Of a DNA stretch of 64,000 nt, positions 10,781 to 20,986 are shown piece after piece. The notes under the pieces are model-generated. The model searched no databases. It was not told where the DNA came from and saw nothing but the letters and a program-made list of their open reading frames with translations. Both the position numbers and the translations under genes were made by a program. The stretch is from assembly GCA_037974965.1 (NCBI GenBank), contig JBBPFI010000003.1:744001-808000 (forward strand), in the 5' to 3' direction. The DNA is from Dacryopinax spathularia. Its lineage: Eukaryota > Basidiomycota > Dacrymycetes > Dacrymycetales > Dacrymycetaceae. How positions within the stretch are numbered: the stretch's first letter is position 1; the number at the start of each line of letters is the position of its first letter.

Positions 10781-12175
10781 AGGGCGACAAAGTCTTCCTG
10801 CTGACGGGCACAGGCGAACCACCTATCACCAAATGGAGTTATTCGACCACATTGAATGCTCCTATTCAGGTCAAGTAGGTGCTTTGGCTCTACGATTGCC
10901 ACCCGAAACAGATGGACCCTATCAGTACTCGCGATAACCACTGCACACAGTCAGCGATTGTTGTACTCAATTTCAACCCCCTACAACTTTGACTGCCGAT
11001 GATGGACTCTGTACCATGGTATCTCACGCGCCAACAGCGAAGAGCCCTGGAACATCGTTCCAGGATCAACATGCCCGATAGATCAGACTTGCCGACTCAT
11101 CCACCACTGGTGCAATTCCCCCACTCTCCCAGTCCATCCGATCTCTCTCTCGGCCCATCACACCCATCACAGCAACAGGTCGAGCAGCGAGGGTTCGACA
11201 TCGGGCCCCAACCGACTGCTATTCCAACTGGGGATCCAGGGTTAGATCTTTCAGGGGGGATAGATGGATACTCGGGGCAAGCGGGAGAGCAGGGAGTAAC
11301 GGGAATGGACGAGCTAGGTGCCAGCGTCCCACCACTCCCGGGGATAGGAGAGTACACAAATGTAAATGCGTACGTTCCGCTTAGCCTTCTATCGTTGGGT
11401 GCATCTCATCTTTCTGAAGATTATTGGGCTCGTTGGCTAGGGAGGTGAGGGATCGTACGATCGCTCAATCCTCTTCGAACGCCGCCAGCACTCTTCCTCT
11501 CCATGCGACCATGCACACATCCGGCCCTTCCATGCCATCGCTGTCAATGGCAATTCCTTCAGACATCCCCTTGGGGCTCACATCCCCCCGTCAGCCCGCG
11601 AACCATTCTCCTTCCATCAGTCCCGACAGGCACCCTCTCCCCGATCGACCAGATAATGCCCAGCTCGACCTTCACAACAGTCTATCGCCACAAGAGGACG
11701 AGACGCGGCATCCATCGCCTCTTCGCGATCGTCTACAAACGGATCAACTGAGTGGGAGTATCGGTAGCCTCGTGTCGTCAGGTGAGTAGTATTGTCCTCG
11801 CGGCCACCTGGTGAATCGGGGCTGATGGTACCTACAGGCGAGCGATTATCCGTTTTACTCATCCTCTTCTTGCGGGATCAAGTCAACGGCAAGATTTACG
11901 GTCGGGCGAGGATGAGGCAGATCGCGTCACGCAGTGCTTCCGAGGTTGACCTGCTCCAGTTCATCTTTTTGCCTTCCCTAGCCCTCCCCAACCATGGACT
12001 TTCGGAGTTCGCTGGGCCCCGATACCAAAACTTCATGCTCGCCACTTCGCAAATCCCGTCGACTTCTAGATCCGGGCCAAACGCTTTTCACTTGCAACCC
12101 GGTCACCATTCGCTGGGAATGCTGGGTAACCTCCTCAGGGGGCAGGAAACTCTGCAGGGCACCTTGGAACAGTAG
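10618..12175 (+). CDS. Element gene B, unknown, begins with the repeated MTEN module
   Basis: A chain of open frames in one direction: 10618-10878, about 10999-11448, 11424-11789 and 11792-12175. They are Pro/Ser-rich and largely low complexity, with plausible GT-AG introns between them, for instance a donor after 11781 and an acceptor near 11838. Exon joints are not fully resolved, and it may be more than one gene. The last segment abuts the TA target of a Tc1/mariner insertion. The coding region may therefore have continued into the open frame on the far side (13.5-14.5 kb). No domain recognised. Confidence 0.35.
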
Positions 12176-13523
12176 CGCGCAAAAGTAATGACCCGCGACG
12201 CACGGGTCCCTGGTCGTCGTCGCGCACCTCTCGTCGTTTCTGTTTACCTACCTCGTTAGCACTGTAGCTCGATTCTCTACTTCATAATCTACTTTGAAAT
12301 TTGGATATGGTAACCACCCGGGCTGCTGCTAGAAATGCCCCTAAGCCACCAAAGCCTAAAGTCTATGCTACACCAACAAAGCGGGCTCGACTCCATGTCC
12401 TTCGAAAACTTGGCATGACCTACCACGAGATTTCGAAAGAGCTCAACCTCTCGATTTCAACTATCAAACGACACCTCAAACGCCTGGACAGTGGAGAAGA
12501 GACCTATTACTCCCCCATACAGCGCCCAGGGCGCAAACCATTGATTACACCAAGATCTCTGGGCCGAGCCATCCGGTACATCGACACAGGCGAGCTCGAC
12601 AATGCGGCAGACTGCCATCGGATTCTCTTCCCCCACGTCAGCGCTTCGACAGTCCGACGAGCACTTGCAAAGCGGGGATTACATGGCCGGGTAGCTGCCA
12701 AAAAGCCTTTGCTTGATGCAGAGCGGGCTGCACTTCGGCTTGAATGGGCTCTGGAGCGGCAAGACTGGACGGCGGAGGATTGGAAACAAGTGGTCTTCTC
12801 GGACGAGTCAGCTGTGAGTGTGTGGGGTAGTTTCGGGCGGCGGTATATCCGGAGGAGGGTTGGGGAGAGATTTCGCAGCGGGAAGACAGCTGTACGCATG
12901 CGCCATCCCAAGAAGGTCTTTGTCTACGGTTGCATCTCAAGTCACGGAGTCGGTCCGCTACATCGTTTTGAGGGGAAGGTTAATTGGGTGAAGGTCATTG
13001 CAGCGGTGGAACACAGCTATCTGGGCGGTCTTCAGCGCTGGAACAAGCATACAACAGACTTCATCTATCAGCACGACAATGACAGAAAAAGCAAAACACC
13101 CGGAGCAATGCAATGGCTTGACGAGCACGAGATCTTCCGAATGGACTGGCCACCATACTCCCCAGACCTCAACATTATCGAAAACTGCTGGCAATACCTC
13201 AAGAGAAGGCTCTACATGCGCCATGGTTATGCTAGGACACCAAATGAAGTGTGGGAGGCCGCTCAGGAAGAGTGGGAAGGAATCCCACTTTCATACCTTG
13301 AAACTCTCTTTGATTCTATGCCACGTCGCATCGCTGCTGTGATAGAAAACAATGGTTATCATACCAAATACTGATTCTATACTGTCGCCTCTACATACCA
13401 TATTAATACCTTTTAATGAACTTCATTGTAAAAAATATGCCTTTCTCCCCCACAAAAATGAGCTCCGGCGAAAGCGACGACGGAACAGGGACTCGCGCGT
13501 CGCGGGTCATTACTTTTGCGCGC
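12175..13523 (+). mobile_element. Tc1/mariner transposon nested in the large element
   Basis: A complete element of 1349 bp flanked by TA dinucleotides at 12173 and 13524. Its inverted repeats are about 45 bp. They begin GCGCGCAAAAGTAATGACCC, are identical over the first 27 bases and nearly so afterwards. It carries an uninterrupted transposase gene. The near-identical ends and intact gene suggest recent movement. The dispersed CCCGGGAAT motif of the host element is essentially absent from it. Confidence 0.93.
12307..13374 (+). CDS. Tc1/mariner transposase (DD34E)
   Basis: A 355-aa intronless transposase catalysing cut-and-paste movement at TA sites. The N-terminal part (residues about 20-110) is a paired-like helix-turn-helix region with ISKELNLSISTIKRHLKR and a GRKPLITPR hook. 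The catalytic triad is visible: Asp in FSDES, Asp in YQHDN, and Glu in SPDLNIIENCWQYLKRR, with 34 residues between the second and third. The usual MDWPPYSPDLNIIEN signature is intact. There are no stops or frameshifts, and the length is normal for the family. The start used is the first ATG, six bases after an in-frame TTG. Confidence 0.95.
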   Translation: MVTTRAAARNAPKPPKPKVYATPTKRARLHVLRKLGMTYHEISKELNLSISTIKRHLKRLDSGEETYYSPIQRPGRKPLITPRSLGRAIRYIDTGELDNAADCHRILFPHVSASTVRRALAKRGLHGRVAAKKPLLDAERAALRLEWALERQDWTAEDWKQVVFSDESAVSVWGSFGRRYIRRRVGERFRSGKTAVRMRHPKKVFVYGCISSHGVGPLHRFEGKVNWVKVIAAVEHSYLGGLQRWNKHTTDFIYQHDNDRKSKTPGAMQWLDEHEIFRMDWPPYSPDLNIIENCWQYLKRRLYMRHGYARTPNEVWEAAQEEWEGIPLSYLETLFDSMPRRIAAVIENNGYHTKY

Positions 13524-13671
13524 TACTGAACCCATCGACCGTTCTTCGGCACGAACACAATCCTTCCTCAACTCCCTGCCATCCCACGTGCCCCGGCGGT
13601 TCTATGATGGCCTGGTCCTGGTTCTCTACTTGGTCAAGTTATCGCCAGCTTGGCAGAGAGTACCGGGCAGT

Positions 13672-14535
13672 ATGCCTAGTACCCCACCGCGAACACCTTC
13701 CCCACCTTCCCCTGCTTCTGCTTCGCATGACCGAGCGAGCCGATCCGGGACAAGAGAAAATGAAGGGAGGATGTCCCCATCTGCCCGATCCGCGTCTCCA
13801 AATCTCGACCACTCTGCCCTTCTCGGGAACACCGGTATTCCCGGTAATCCTGGCATTCCTGGGAGCTCCCCCATCAATGGGGTAAACAGGAGTACAGGGA
13901 GCCGTCCGCCCCCTCGTGCCCATGGTGAGGAGATTCGGGCGGGCACTCAGCATCCCTCCTTCACAGCCCGTGCCGCCTACTTGCAGTCGACATTCGCACG
14001 GATATACCAGATAGTTGACGGCGCTATACCGAGAGAGCAGCGCACAGCCGACACATCGGTTGCCTGGTATATCAAACGCATCGAGCTCTTCAAAGAAGTC
14101 GCTGCCGCATTATCAATGCCCGACGCCCTCATTACCGACGTCTATACCGTTCAGCAACCCGACGGCTGGGATGGGCGAATCACCGCCAACGATCTTGTCT
14201 ATTGGTTCAGCTCCCTTCGACGGGGAGGTGACCTGTCAAGGGCTACGCTCCGCAATCACCACCTCAAGCTTAACAAGTTTCGAAACTTTTGGGACCATCG
14301 TCGAGCATGGTATTTACTGGAACGTTTCCGCTGGGACAAAGGCGACAACATCACCTTGGAGGGACGGGAGAAATTGGAGCTTGCCGGCGTCATTGGATAC
14401 TGCTTCGCTAGAACCGGTGCTGCTCAAGCGGCGCTGTGCGAAGGTACACCTCCTGGATATATAGCAAGGCTCGCTAGCACCTGGAGACCTACGACTACGT
14501 TGAACAAGATCAAGCGCCTTCATCCCGAGCTGTAG
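13672..14535 (+). CDS. Element gene C, unknown protein
   Basis: A long open frame of 287 codons from the ATG, open upstream as far as the Tc1/mariner end. The N-terminal third is Pro/Ser-rich and contains a GIPGNPGIPG stretch encoded by the dispersed CCCGGTAATCC-like motif. The remainder looks globular and basic, with blocks such as VAWYIKRIELFKEVAAALS, DLVYWFSSLRRGGDLSRATL and FRNFWDHRRAWYLLERFRWD. The latter part is helical with many aromatic residues. No family recognised. It may be the downstream part of gene B, separated by the inserted transposon. Confidence 0.5.
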   Translation: MPSTPPRTPSPPSPASASHDRASRSGTRENEGRMSPSARSASPNLDHSALLGNTGIPGNPGIPGSSPINGVNRSTGSRPPPRAHGEEIRAGTQHPSFTARAAYLQSTFARIYQIVDGAIPREQRTADTSVAWYIKRIELFKEVAAALSMPDALITDVYTVQQPDGWDGRITANDLVYWFSSLRRGGDLSRATLRNHHLKLNKFRNFWDHRRAWYLLERFRWDKGDNITLEGREKLELAGVIGYCFARTGAAQAALCEGTPPGYIARLASTWRPTTTLNKIKRLHPEL

Positions 14536-15239
14536 AGGTCGTGAAGACGGGCTTCACTGAATAGATCGGTCAGCAGATAGTATCCCGTTGTATGCGTAAT
14601 TACCTTCGAATGCAGTGTCATCCACCCACGTGTGCCCCCTCGAGCTTGCGTTTGACTGGAGTTGTTTCAACCCTACTGCCCGCCCCCCCCCCCCCCCTTG
14701 CAGTCTCAATATGGACTTGCCCTTCCCGCCGCTAGCTCGCTTCAGCCCGATACCTTGGATGTGAAGGAACTTTGAACGTACTGGCAGCCGGCCATGGTTG
14801 CTCCATGCGGCCCGATTCGCCGGAGCCTGGGATTTGCGAGTGTACCGGGATCCAGCGAATCTCTCGGGATTAGCGGGTGTCACGCGCTTTGCGAGAGCAC
14901 CGGGATTTCCAGCGATACTGGGGCTGCCGCCAAGGATAGCGAAACAGTGGTGGCGAATCATAGCATTGTAGTGGCGACGCGTCACTCAACATACATGACT
15001 CGTCTTCCGAGGCGAAACACTCGGTGAGTCACTTTCAGCAGTCACGTAACGCTTCACAATGACTCTATAAGCAGCTCGACGCTCCTGCAGTCGTCCCCAC
15101 AACTTGGTTTCACTCCACCACCGTCCCTCCCTTGTCTCCCAACGTTCCAATTCATTCCGACAGCCTTATACGTACGCATACACTTACTACCACTTTGTGA
15201 ACGGCCCCATCGACGCCTTCCTACCCGCATACATTCAGC
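14536..15239. other. Spacer with poly-C tract and motif cluster, promoter of gene D
   Basis: Contains a 15-base C tract (14683-14697) and a cluster of GGGATT/CCGGGAT motifs at 14828-14930. A TATA-like TATAAG at 15066 lies about 175 bp before the start codon of gene D. No convincing gene. Confidence 0.5.
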
Positions 15240-16883
15240 ATGCCCAGCACTCGATCTTCTTCAACGCGCTCGAGCCGCCGGCACAGTCCTACTCCTGAGC
15301 CCGAGCCTACCCCTACCCCCGAGACGGACCCTCCCTCCGACCAAGATCCCGCGGAGAGCAATTCGGGCGATGACACTTGCAAGGAAGACGAAGGTGACCC
15401 AGACGTCCTCACTGTCTATACTCTGCAGGGATCGTTCTTTCAGAGCCTGGACGACGGCTACCAGGCAGAGGTCTGCAAGCATGTGCGTGTCGCCAAGGTC
15501 ACTGCGGCTCGCGAAGGCTACCTTATCTACTGTAAGTGCATCAGCCGGTTGTAGCATGGCAGAGACTCACGTACCTTTAGCTTGCTGCTTCAATAGTGAT
15601 CCCGATTGCAAGTGCGGGCATTGGGGTGAGTAATTGGATATGGTCTCTGGTGCTTCCAGCGCATATACTTACCTTGCTTATCACAGAGACGTCTCACTCT
15701 GTCGAAGCTCGTCGTGCCAAGAACATCGGCATCACTGTGACCGGCAAACATCGATATCCTGGCCTCAAAGCACCTCAGTTTGAGGTCGAGCACCTCCTAA
15801 AGGGGGAGCCCATAGAGATCAAGCGCGATGACATCGTGAGAAACAAACGCGCCGCTGAGTCAGCTGCGGAACTGTCTGCTTAGCTTGACCGGCACATGGC
15901 CGCCATCAGGAAGAAGAAGCTTGACCGAGCCCGCAGTAAGGCTTTGGGTAAGTCAACAGACCGCAGTTCCGGGAATAACAGTGCGGCCGGGCGGGCTGGG
16001 GGCTGCGGGACGCCCGGGAATGACAAGCGTCCCGACAGAGCCGGTGGATCAGCGACTTCTGGGACGAGCCGCTCAACGCCTGCAAGCAACAACAATACGA
16101 AGACGGGAAAGCAGCAAACTGTACGGTTCGACCTCTCTCGCACTGAGTCCGTTGGGGACAAGACCAGCGAGTCGGCTTTCAGCAAGGATCGAAACAAACG
16201 CGCAGGGTCTGCTCTAGACTCGGTAAGTGCTACTCCCGGCTGGCAGAGATCTGCCTGACACCTGAGGTCTCCTTGGCTTAGGACGTCGATGATGAACCCC
16301 CCCGGCAAAGACGCAGGACTGACGACGACGACCCCGACGCTATCTTGGCTGACGCGCTGAAGCGTCTTAGTCGTCCATTCGTGAGCTACCGCATCAAGCT
16401 CGATTTTGTCGGCGAGATATTCGGAGACTTCCGCATCTTCGAACAGGATTTGCGGTCTGAGGCGACAGGTATTCTCGAGATGGTGGAGAACTTGGAAAGT
16501 GCCAAAGAGGTGCTAGAAGAGAACGTAAGTAACCTGCTGTGGAACGCAAGGATATGCTCAGAAGTTCCTCAGATTCCACAGCCGTACAACGATCCATACG
16601 GTGACCCGGACAAAGACATCGTCGAACTCTTGAAAGATGCCAAAGATGTGCTTCGCAAGCCGAATGCTCCCATGGAAGCCAAAATGGCATGGGTTTTGAA
16701 GCTCTTCAAGAACCCCAGCATCTTCAGGCCAATGCTGAGGCGTGCTTGTATTGGGATGATGGAAAACGCTATCAAGACCTACGGAGTGATCAACGATAAC
16801 CGATGTCGTGAGCGTTTCAAGGCTGTATGCACTGTCTTTGTTAGTCTCGCTGTAACTGATAGTTTGCTCAGGACGCCTCGTAA
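15240..16883 (+). CDS. Element gene D, intact seven-exon orphan protein (443 aa)
   Basis: Seven exons fit with perfect phase: 15240-15531, 15581-15625, 15687-15835, 15884-16222, 16282-16524, 16573-16824 and 16872-16883. The introns are 46-61 nt with standard GT-AG ends. The N-terminus is Ser/Thr/Pro- and acid-rich. Exon 2 encodes a Cys cluster, SCCFNSDPDCKCGHWG, that could bind zinc. A basic helix (AAIRKKKLDRARSKAL) and a Ser/Thr/Gly-rich linker follow. The C-terminal 170 residues are helical, with a probable coiled coil around EATGILEMVENLESAKEVLEE and a block PMEAKMAWVLKLFKNPSIF. No known family recognised. Its clean splicing stands out against the other genes of the element and suggests selection until recently. 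Confidence 0.7.
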
Positions 16884-17046
16884 ACACAGAGCATACTCAG
16901 CTTCTATTCCCTCAAGCCCCGGTTGTCCCATAAAGCACGGCGTTACAGAAACATCCTCAGTCTCTCGTGTTACTCCATACATCCACTTTCCTTCCTGGTT
17001 GTTTACGTGCTTGTGTAGTGTCTTGCTTCCTTGCGGTACATTGTCT

Positions 17047-17365
17047 TTAATTCACCTCGGTACGCTTGGAGACTTGTACAGATAGTGACAGTATGATGAA
17101 CATTGTTGATGCGAGTGAGATAAATGTGTTTGGGCCTGTCAGCGGGAAGACAGCATCTCCTGGCACTGCCGGGGCTAAGCCTATCCCAGGGAGTTGATGG
17201 ATTCCCTGGGATAGCGGCTCACTCGGGTAGGTCGTAGAGGGTAGATGGTTTGAGGGTAGATGGTTCATGCTGTCCAAAGCCAAAAGTGCGTCGATGGGTA
17301 GGACATCAATCAAGGAAGTGTAGGTAGGGCTTTCAGTCATGGTATGTTGTGCTCCTATAGGTATG
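17047..17365 (-). repeat. Three-copy module, copy 2, with short open frame
   Basis: Diverged copy of the MTEN module on the minus strand (ATG at 17340). It has an internal 15-bp duplication (HLPSNHLPSTTYPS) and the conserved hairpin at 17183-17212. The frame runs on for about 98 codons but has no recognisable domain. It may be a gene remnant or a short regulatory peptide. Confidence 0.7.
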
Positions 17366-17578
17366 TTGTTTGGCTACCTATAAAGGCCAATCTCTTGAAG
17401 TAGAGAGTGGCTGGTTCTGCAGTTCCAAGCCAAATCTATCGCGTGCCGGGTGAGGAACATTGTTCATTAAACCATTTCCCTCCCATCCCTCCCGTGGCTA
17501 CTAATGCTATCTATGTCGATCTCCATGGCAAGGCTAACATGCTTCAAAGCGCAGTATATCCAAACGAGATATGAATGA

Positions 17579-19362
17579 TTAAGTTTGGCTGGTCAGCCTG
17601 GCACATTCAACCAGTGCACACTTCCAGCGTTCTGTTAGGGTTATGATGTCCGAGACGCCGCATAGGGGACCGACACGGTGAACAAGCGTTTGCACTTGCT
17701 CAGCATCGAGAGGACATGCCACCGCCGGAGAGTCTACGTGCGAGAGACGGGGGGGGAACCGGTCCAAAGTCCGAGCGTCCGTCTGGAAACCAGAGTTAGG
17801 GGGTGGCAGCTGTTCACTTCTTCCCAAGTCAACTTCCAGGGAGCGCTCGTTCTCCCGGGATACCCGCTCATGGTGGGTGGGCTCGTGTGCTCGGTTAAGG
17901 TCTTCTTCATTTGGGTATTCCGATCCATATAGCTCTGGGTCTTGATCGTATTCTGCATCCTCTAGGGGCACAAGGTCGATACCCCGAGCTCCATGAAGCA
18001 AACAGCCGGTTATGAAAAGGTCCGCAGGCCGCTGGTTTCCCTCTGCCAACGACATTGTGTGAAAATTCCATTGATTTTGGAAGTGTATTGCGTCATTGCA
18101 AATGTCGTTCAAGAAAAGCCAGTGAAGAAGCCATATATGATCGAGGTTGAGATGGTTCAGGCTGTGATGTCGTTCGAGATCGTGAAAGAAGTTGGACCAC
18201 TTGCGACCGAAGGAGTTCGTGACATCCACCCACATGCGCTCGATGCGAGTGTTGTGCACTGACCGCCCCCATATGTAGGAGCCACGATTTGCACCACGAT
18301 GCTCCAGCATCCATTCAGCAACCCGAACATTTTCCCCCCCATGATCTCCTCTAACCCGGGACGGGATACCGAAGCCTTCTATGCCCTCGAGAAAAGTGGA
18401 CAGCACGGCGCTGGCGCGGTTGGTTGGGTTCACGTGAATGGCTGTAACACATTGGGAGTATCCATCCACAAAAGCGTGGATATAGATGCCCCATCGGACC
18501 AGCCCGTGTTGACCATCATGATGCCAAAGTGAATTGGGACCCGCGACCTTGTAAGGGTGGCGAGGGATGCGGCGACGATCAAAGGTTCGAGGTTCGGGAT
18601 CGATACGTCGAAGTGCCTCTGTCAGCACACGCAGCGGGACTCGATGCCCGAGGGAGACCAAATGGCCATTCAGAAGGCGTTGTCCGCAGTCCAAGAATCG
18701 ATCTCGCCAGGTCTTGATTAAGGCATCCAATGCTTCGTTGGAGAGGTCTCAGGCTGCTTGTCTCCGCCCGGGCCAGTGCAATCGAGGAGGCTGCCCTGCA
18801 ACCTCAACCTTCTCCACGATAGGAAGGCCAGGCCTGCGGAGACCTGCTTCCAACAGGCAGCGGCGGACTGTGCGTCTACTGATCTGAAGGCGACGAGCGA
18901 TTGCGGACGCTGAAGCAAGTCTTGATGTCTCTTCGAGATAGGTGGGATGAATGAGGATGCGAGGGCGCCCGGGACGCCCAGGTCCCCCTGGAGACCGGGC
19001 GAGAATCTGGGGTATCGCCCTAGGTATATTGTCGGAGCTCAGCGTGAGAGCATCTTTGAGCATTGCCGCCATGTCACGCAGGTCGCGCTCGACCTGAGCA
19101 ACGTGTGTAGGTAGAAGCAAGTGGAAGACCTGTGTAGGGAAGGAGTGAGGTCACTAGGGCATGTGGGACTCAGGCTTACCTCTCTCGCAGTCTCCCAAAA
19201 GCGGGTAACCATCTCCCGGGTTTCCTGAAGCCTTCCCCGATGACCCACATCTATCCTGAGCGTTGCTGACACCGTCCGCTGGAGTCGTTCAAAGTGGGAA
19301 CCAACCGTTGCGCCGGCGAGCTCGGGATTTCGGTGAAGCGCCTCGATGTTGAAGGTAGCCAT
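17579..19362 (-). pseudogene. DDE integrase-like gene of the large element
   Basis: Integrase-core (rve-type) protein, the likely recombinase of the element. Read on the minus strand, it begins at MATFNIEALHRNPELAG (an upstream in-frame ATG exists at 19503). A 50-nt intron sits at 19130-19179. A helix-turn-helix region follows (SAIARRLQISRRTVRRCLLE), then a helical region and the catalytic core. The core shows WHHDGQHGL, RVRGDHGGENV and RIERMWVDV, so all three acidic residues are visible. It resembles integrase-core proteins that are multicopy in many basidiomycetes and some animals. There is no reverse transcriptase, RNase H, chromodomain or LTR nearby. The gene appears to carry about one break, so this copy is probably no longer active. 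Confidence 0.75.
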
Positions 19363-19648
19363 GGGCGTCACAGCTGCGGATGGATAGGAGAAGAGGGGGA
19401 GGGGATGATTTCCTGTCGAGGGCGGGAGGGGCGAAGGAAGGGTACGCGCGCTGCACGACGACGGCGCTGAGGCCTGCGTCCTCCGCTCAAACAGCCTCCA
19501 CATCGAGGGGAATCACGCGAACACCGGGAACGCCAGAAATGAGGGGAATCACAGGGTATGTTATTGATGACCTAGGCGTAAGGTGATTTACAATGTGCTT
19601 ATGACGACAGGAGTCACTGCCTAAGGAGGACAGGAAGAGGTACAAGAA

Positions 19649-20449
19649 TTACGCAAAACAGGGCAGATACCTGAGCAGTCCGGCGCGGATGGTTTCTACG
19701 GCATAGACGGATGCGCTGAGGACGGAAAACAACGTGTTGGCAATACGTTGACCATCTTCGTATGCCCGTATACGCGCCGCCGTTGTTGCGTAATCCTCTG
19801 GCGCATCCCCGGCTTTCTCGTCACCCGGTTGCCCCAGTTGCGCTAGTTGCACCGGCAGAGCTGGTTGCAAACCAAGAAGACGCTCCGCGTAGTGCCCTGG
19901 GACTTCTAGGACGTCCAGTGTCGCATGCATAGTGCGGGTAACGGCAGCGTACGTGCGTTCGCAGATAATAGCCTTCTCGGTTGGGATGAAACCCGAGTTA
20001 GGGTTGTAACTGGATTTAGGGTTGTTAGGGTTAGGGTTGCGCAACCCTAACTCGGCGAAGGCCTTCCATCCACCCTCTGGAGTCGCCTCGGATGGTCTCG
20101 TAGCTTTCTCACTGAGGGGTCCTAGGGAGCCCGTCAGATGCCCCGGGATGCTTCATGGATTGGCGATTGGGCGTGTCGAGGTGTCCTCAGTAGGGGGTGG
20201 GTAGTGTGACTCGTGAGCGGAGCCATTCTTGGAAAGCGGTGTGGAGAGTGCATCGTCCGTGTCCGTGGGCTGGACATCGTCTCCCGACACTCCCGGGGCT
20301 ACGCCCATCCCAGGGAGTTGATGGATTCCCTGGGATAGCGGCTCACTCGGGTAGGTCGTAGAGGGTAGATGGTTCATGCTGTCCGAAGCCAAACGTGCGT
20401 CGATGGGTAGGACATCAATCAAGGAAGTGTAGGTAGGGTTTTCAGTCAT
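19649..20449 (-). CDS. Element gene E, begins with the MTEN module, unknown
   Basis: A first exon starting at MTENPTYTSLIDV (20449) is followed, after an unresolved intron with an acceptor near 20122, by a frame running to 19649. The second part has FIPTEKAIICERTYAAVTRTM and RIYARIRAYEDGQRI-like helical sequence and no known domain. Part of the coding DNA consists of TTAGGG-type repeats, which translate to an Asn/Pro-rich stretch. It could be the upstream part of the integrase transcription unit or a separate gene. The exon joint is uncertain. Confidence 0.35.
19994..20053. repeat. Interstitial telomere-like TTAGGG repeats and palindrome
   Basis: About six TTAGGG or CCCTAA units, partly degenerate, within 60 bp. 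They include a perfect 20-bp palindrome, TTAGGGTTGCGCAACCCTAA (20031-20050), and outer arms CGAGTTAGGGTTG in inverted orientation. Confidence 0.9.
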
Positions 20450-20490
20450 GGTATGTTGTGCTCCTATAGGTATGTTGTTCGGCTATGAGA
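20280..20490 (-). repeat. Three-copy module, copy 3
   Basis: Minus-strand copy almost identical to 10590-10780, including ACAACATACC before the ATG and the ATCCCAGGGA/TCCCTGGGAT hairpin at 20307-20336. Confidence 0.85.
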
Positions 20491-20895
20491 ATGTCAGTCT
20501 CTTGTTGAAATGGGTTATGTACCGTACGAACGTTAGGAGGAGGTGATGGTAACGGAGCAAGGTGGCACATTGCATCCGCTGGCACCCCTGGCACTGCTTT
20601 ATATACACAGACCCAAGCAGTAGTCATGTGCGACATGTCATCATTGCCACGTGGTCAAATTCCCCCTTTTGGAATGCTAAATCTTTATTACTGTAACCCA
20701 GTCCCGTAAGAGGATATGCATTGTTGGAGTTGCCTACAGTATAGAGGCCAGGTACGAGTACGAGTAAGACCTACCACGCAAATCCGACAGATGCAGATGC
20801 GCGACGGAACAGTAGTCCTTGCGATCTCATTACAGTATGCATGGGCGTAACAACGGGGGGACGGGATATAGTGACAACAGAGGGAATCTCGTGAG
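20450..20895. other. Intergenic part of the element
   Basis: No gene supported. Holds the upstream region of copy 3 of the module and the downstream region of gene F. Confidence 0.4.
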
Positions 20896-20946
20896 GACTA
20901 ACGGGAATGCCAGGACTAACGGGAATGCCAGGACTAACGGGAAACC
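20896..20946. repeat. 18-bp tandem repeat (GGACTAACGGGAATGCCA)
   Basis: Nearly three perfect units just downstream of the stop codon of the small membrane-protein gene. Each unit carries the GGGAAT half of the dispersed motif. Confidence 0.9.
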
Positions 20947-20986
20947 ATGGATATGACTGAGTAGCAGAGAGAGGAAAGAAAAAAAT

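Noticed and set aside
12301-12306. TTG start two codons upstream for the Tc1/mariner transposase
   Set aside because: The ATG at 12307 is a normal eukaryotic start and gives the family length.
13820-13870. Collagen-like protein (GIPGNPGIPG)
   Set aside because: The pattern is short and is explained by the dispersed CCCGGNAATCC DNA motif. The same motif gives other peptides in other frames.
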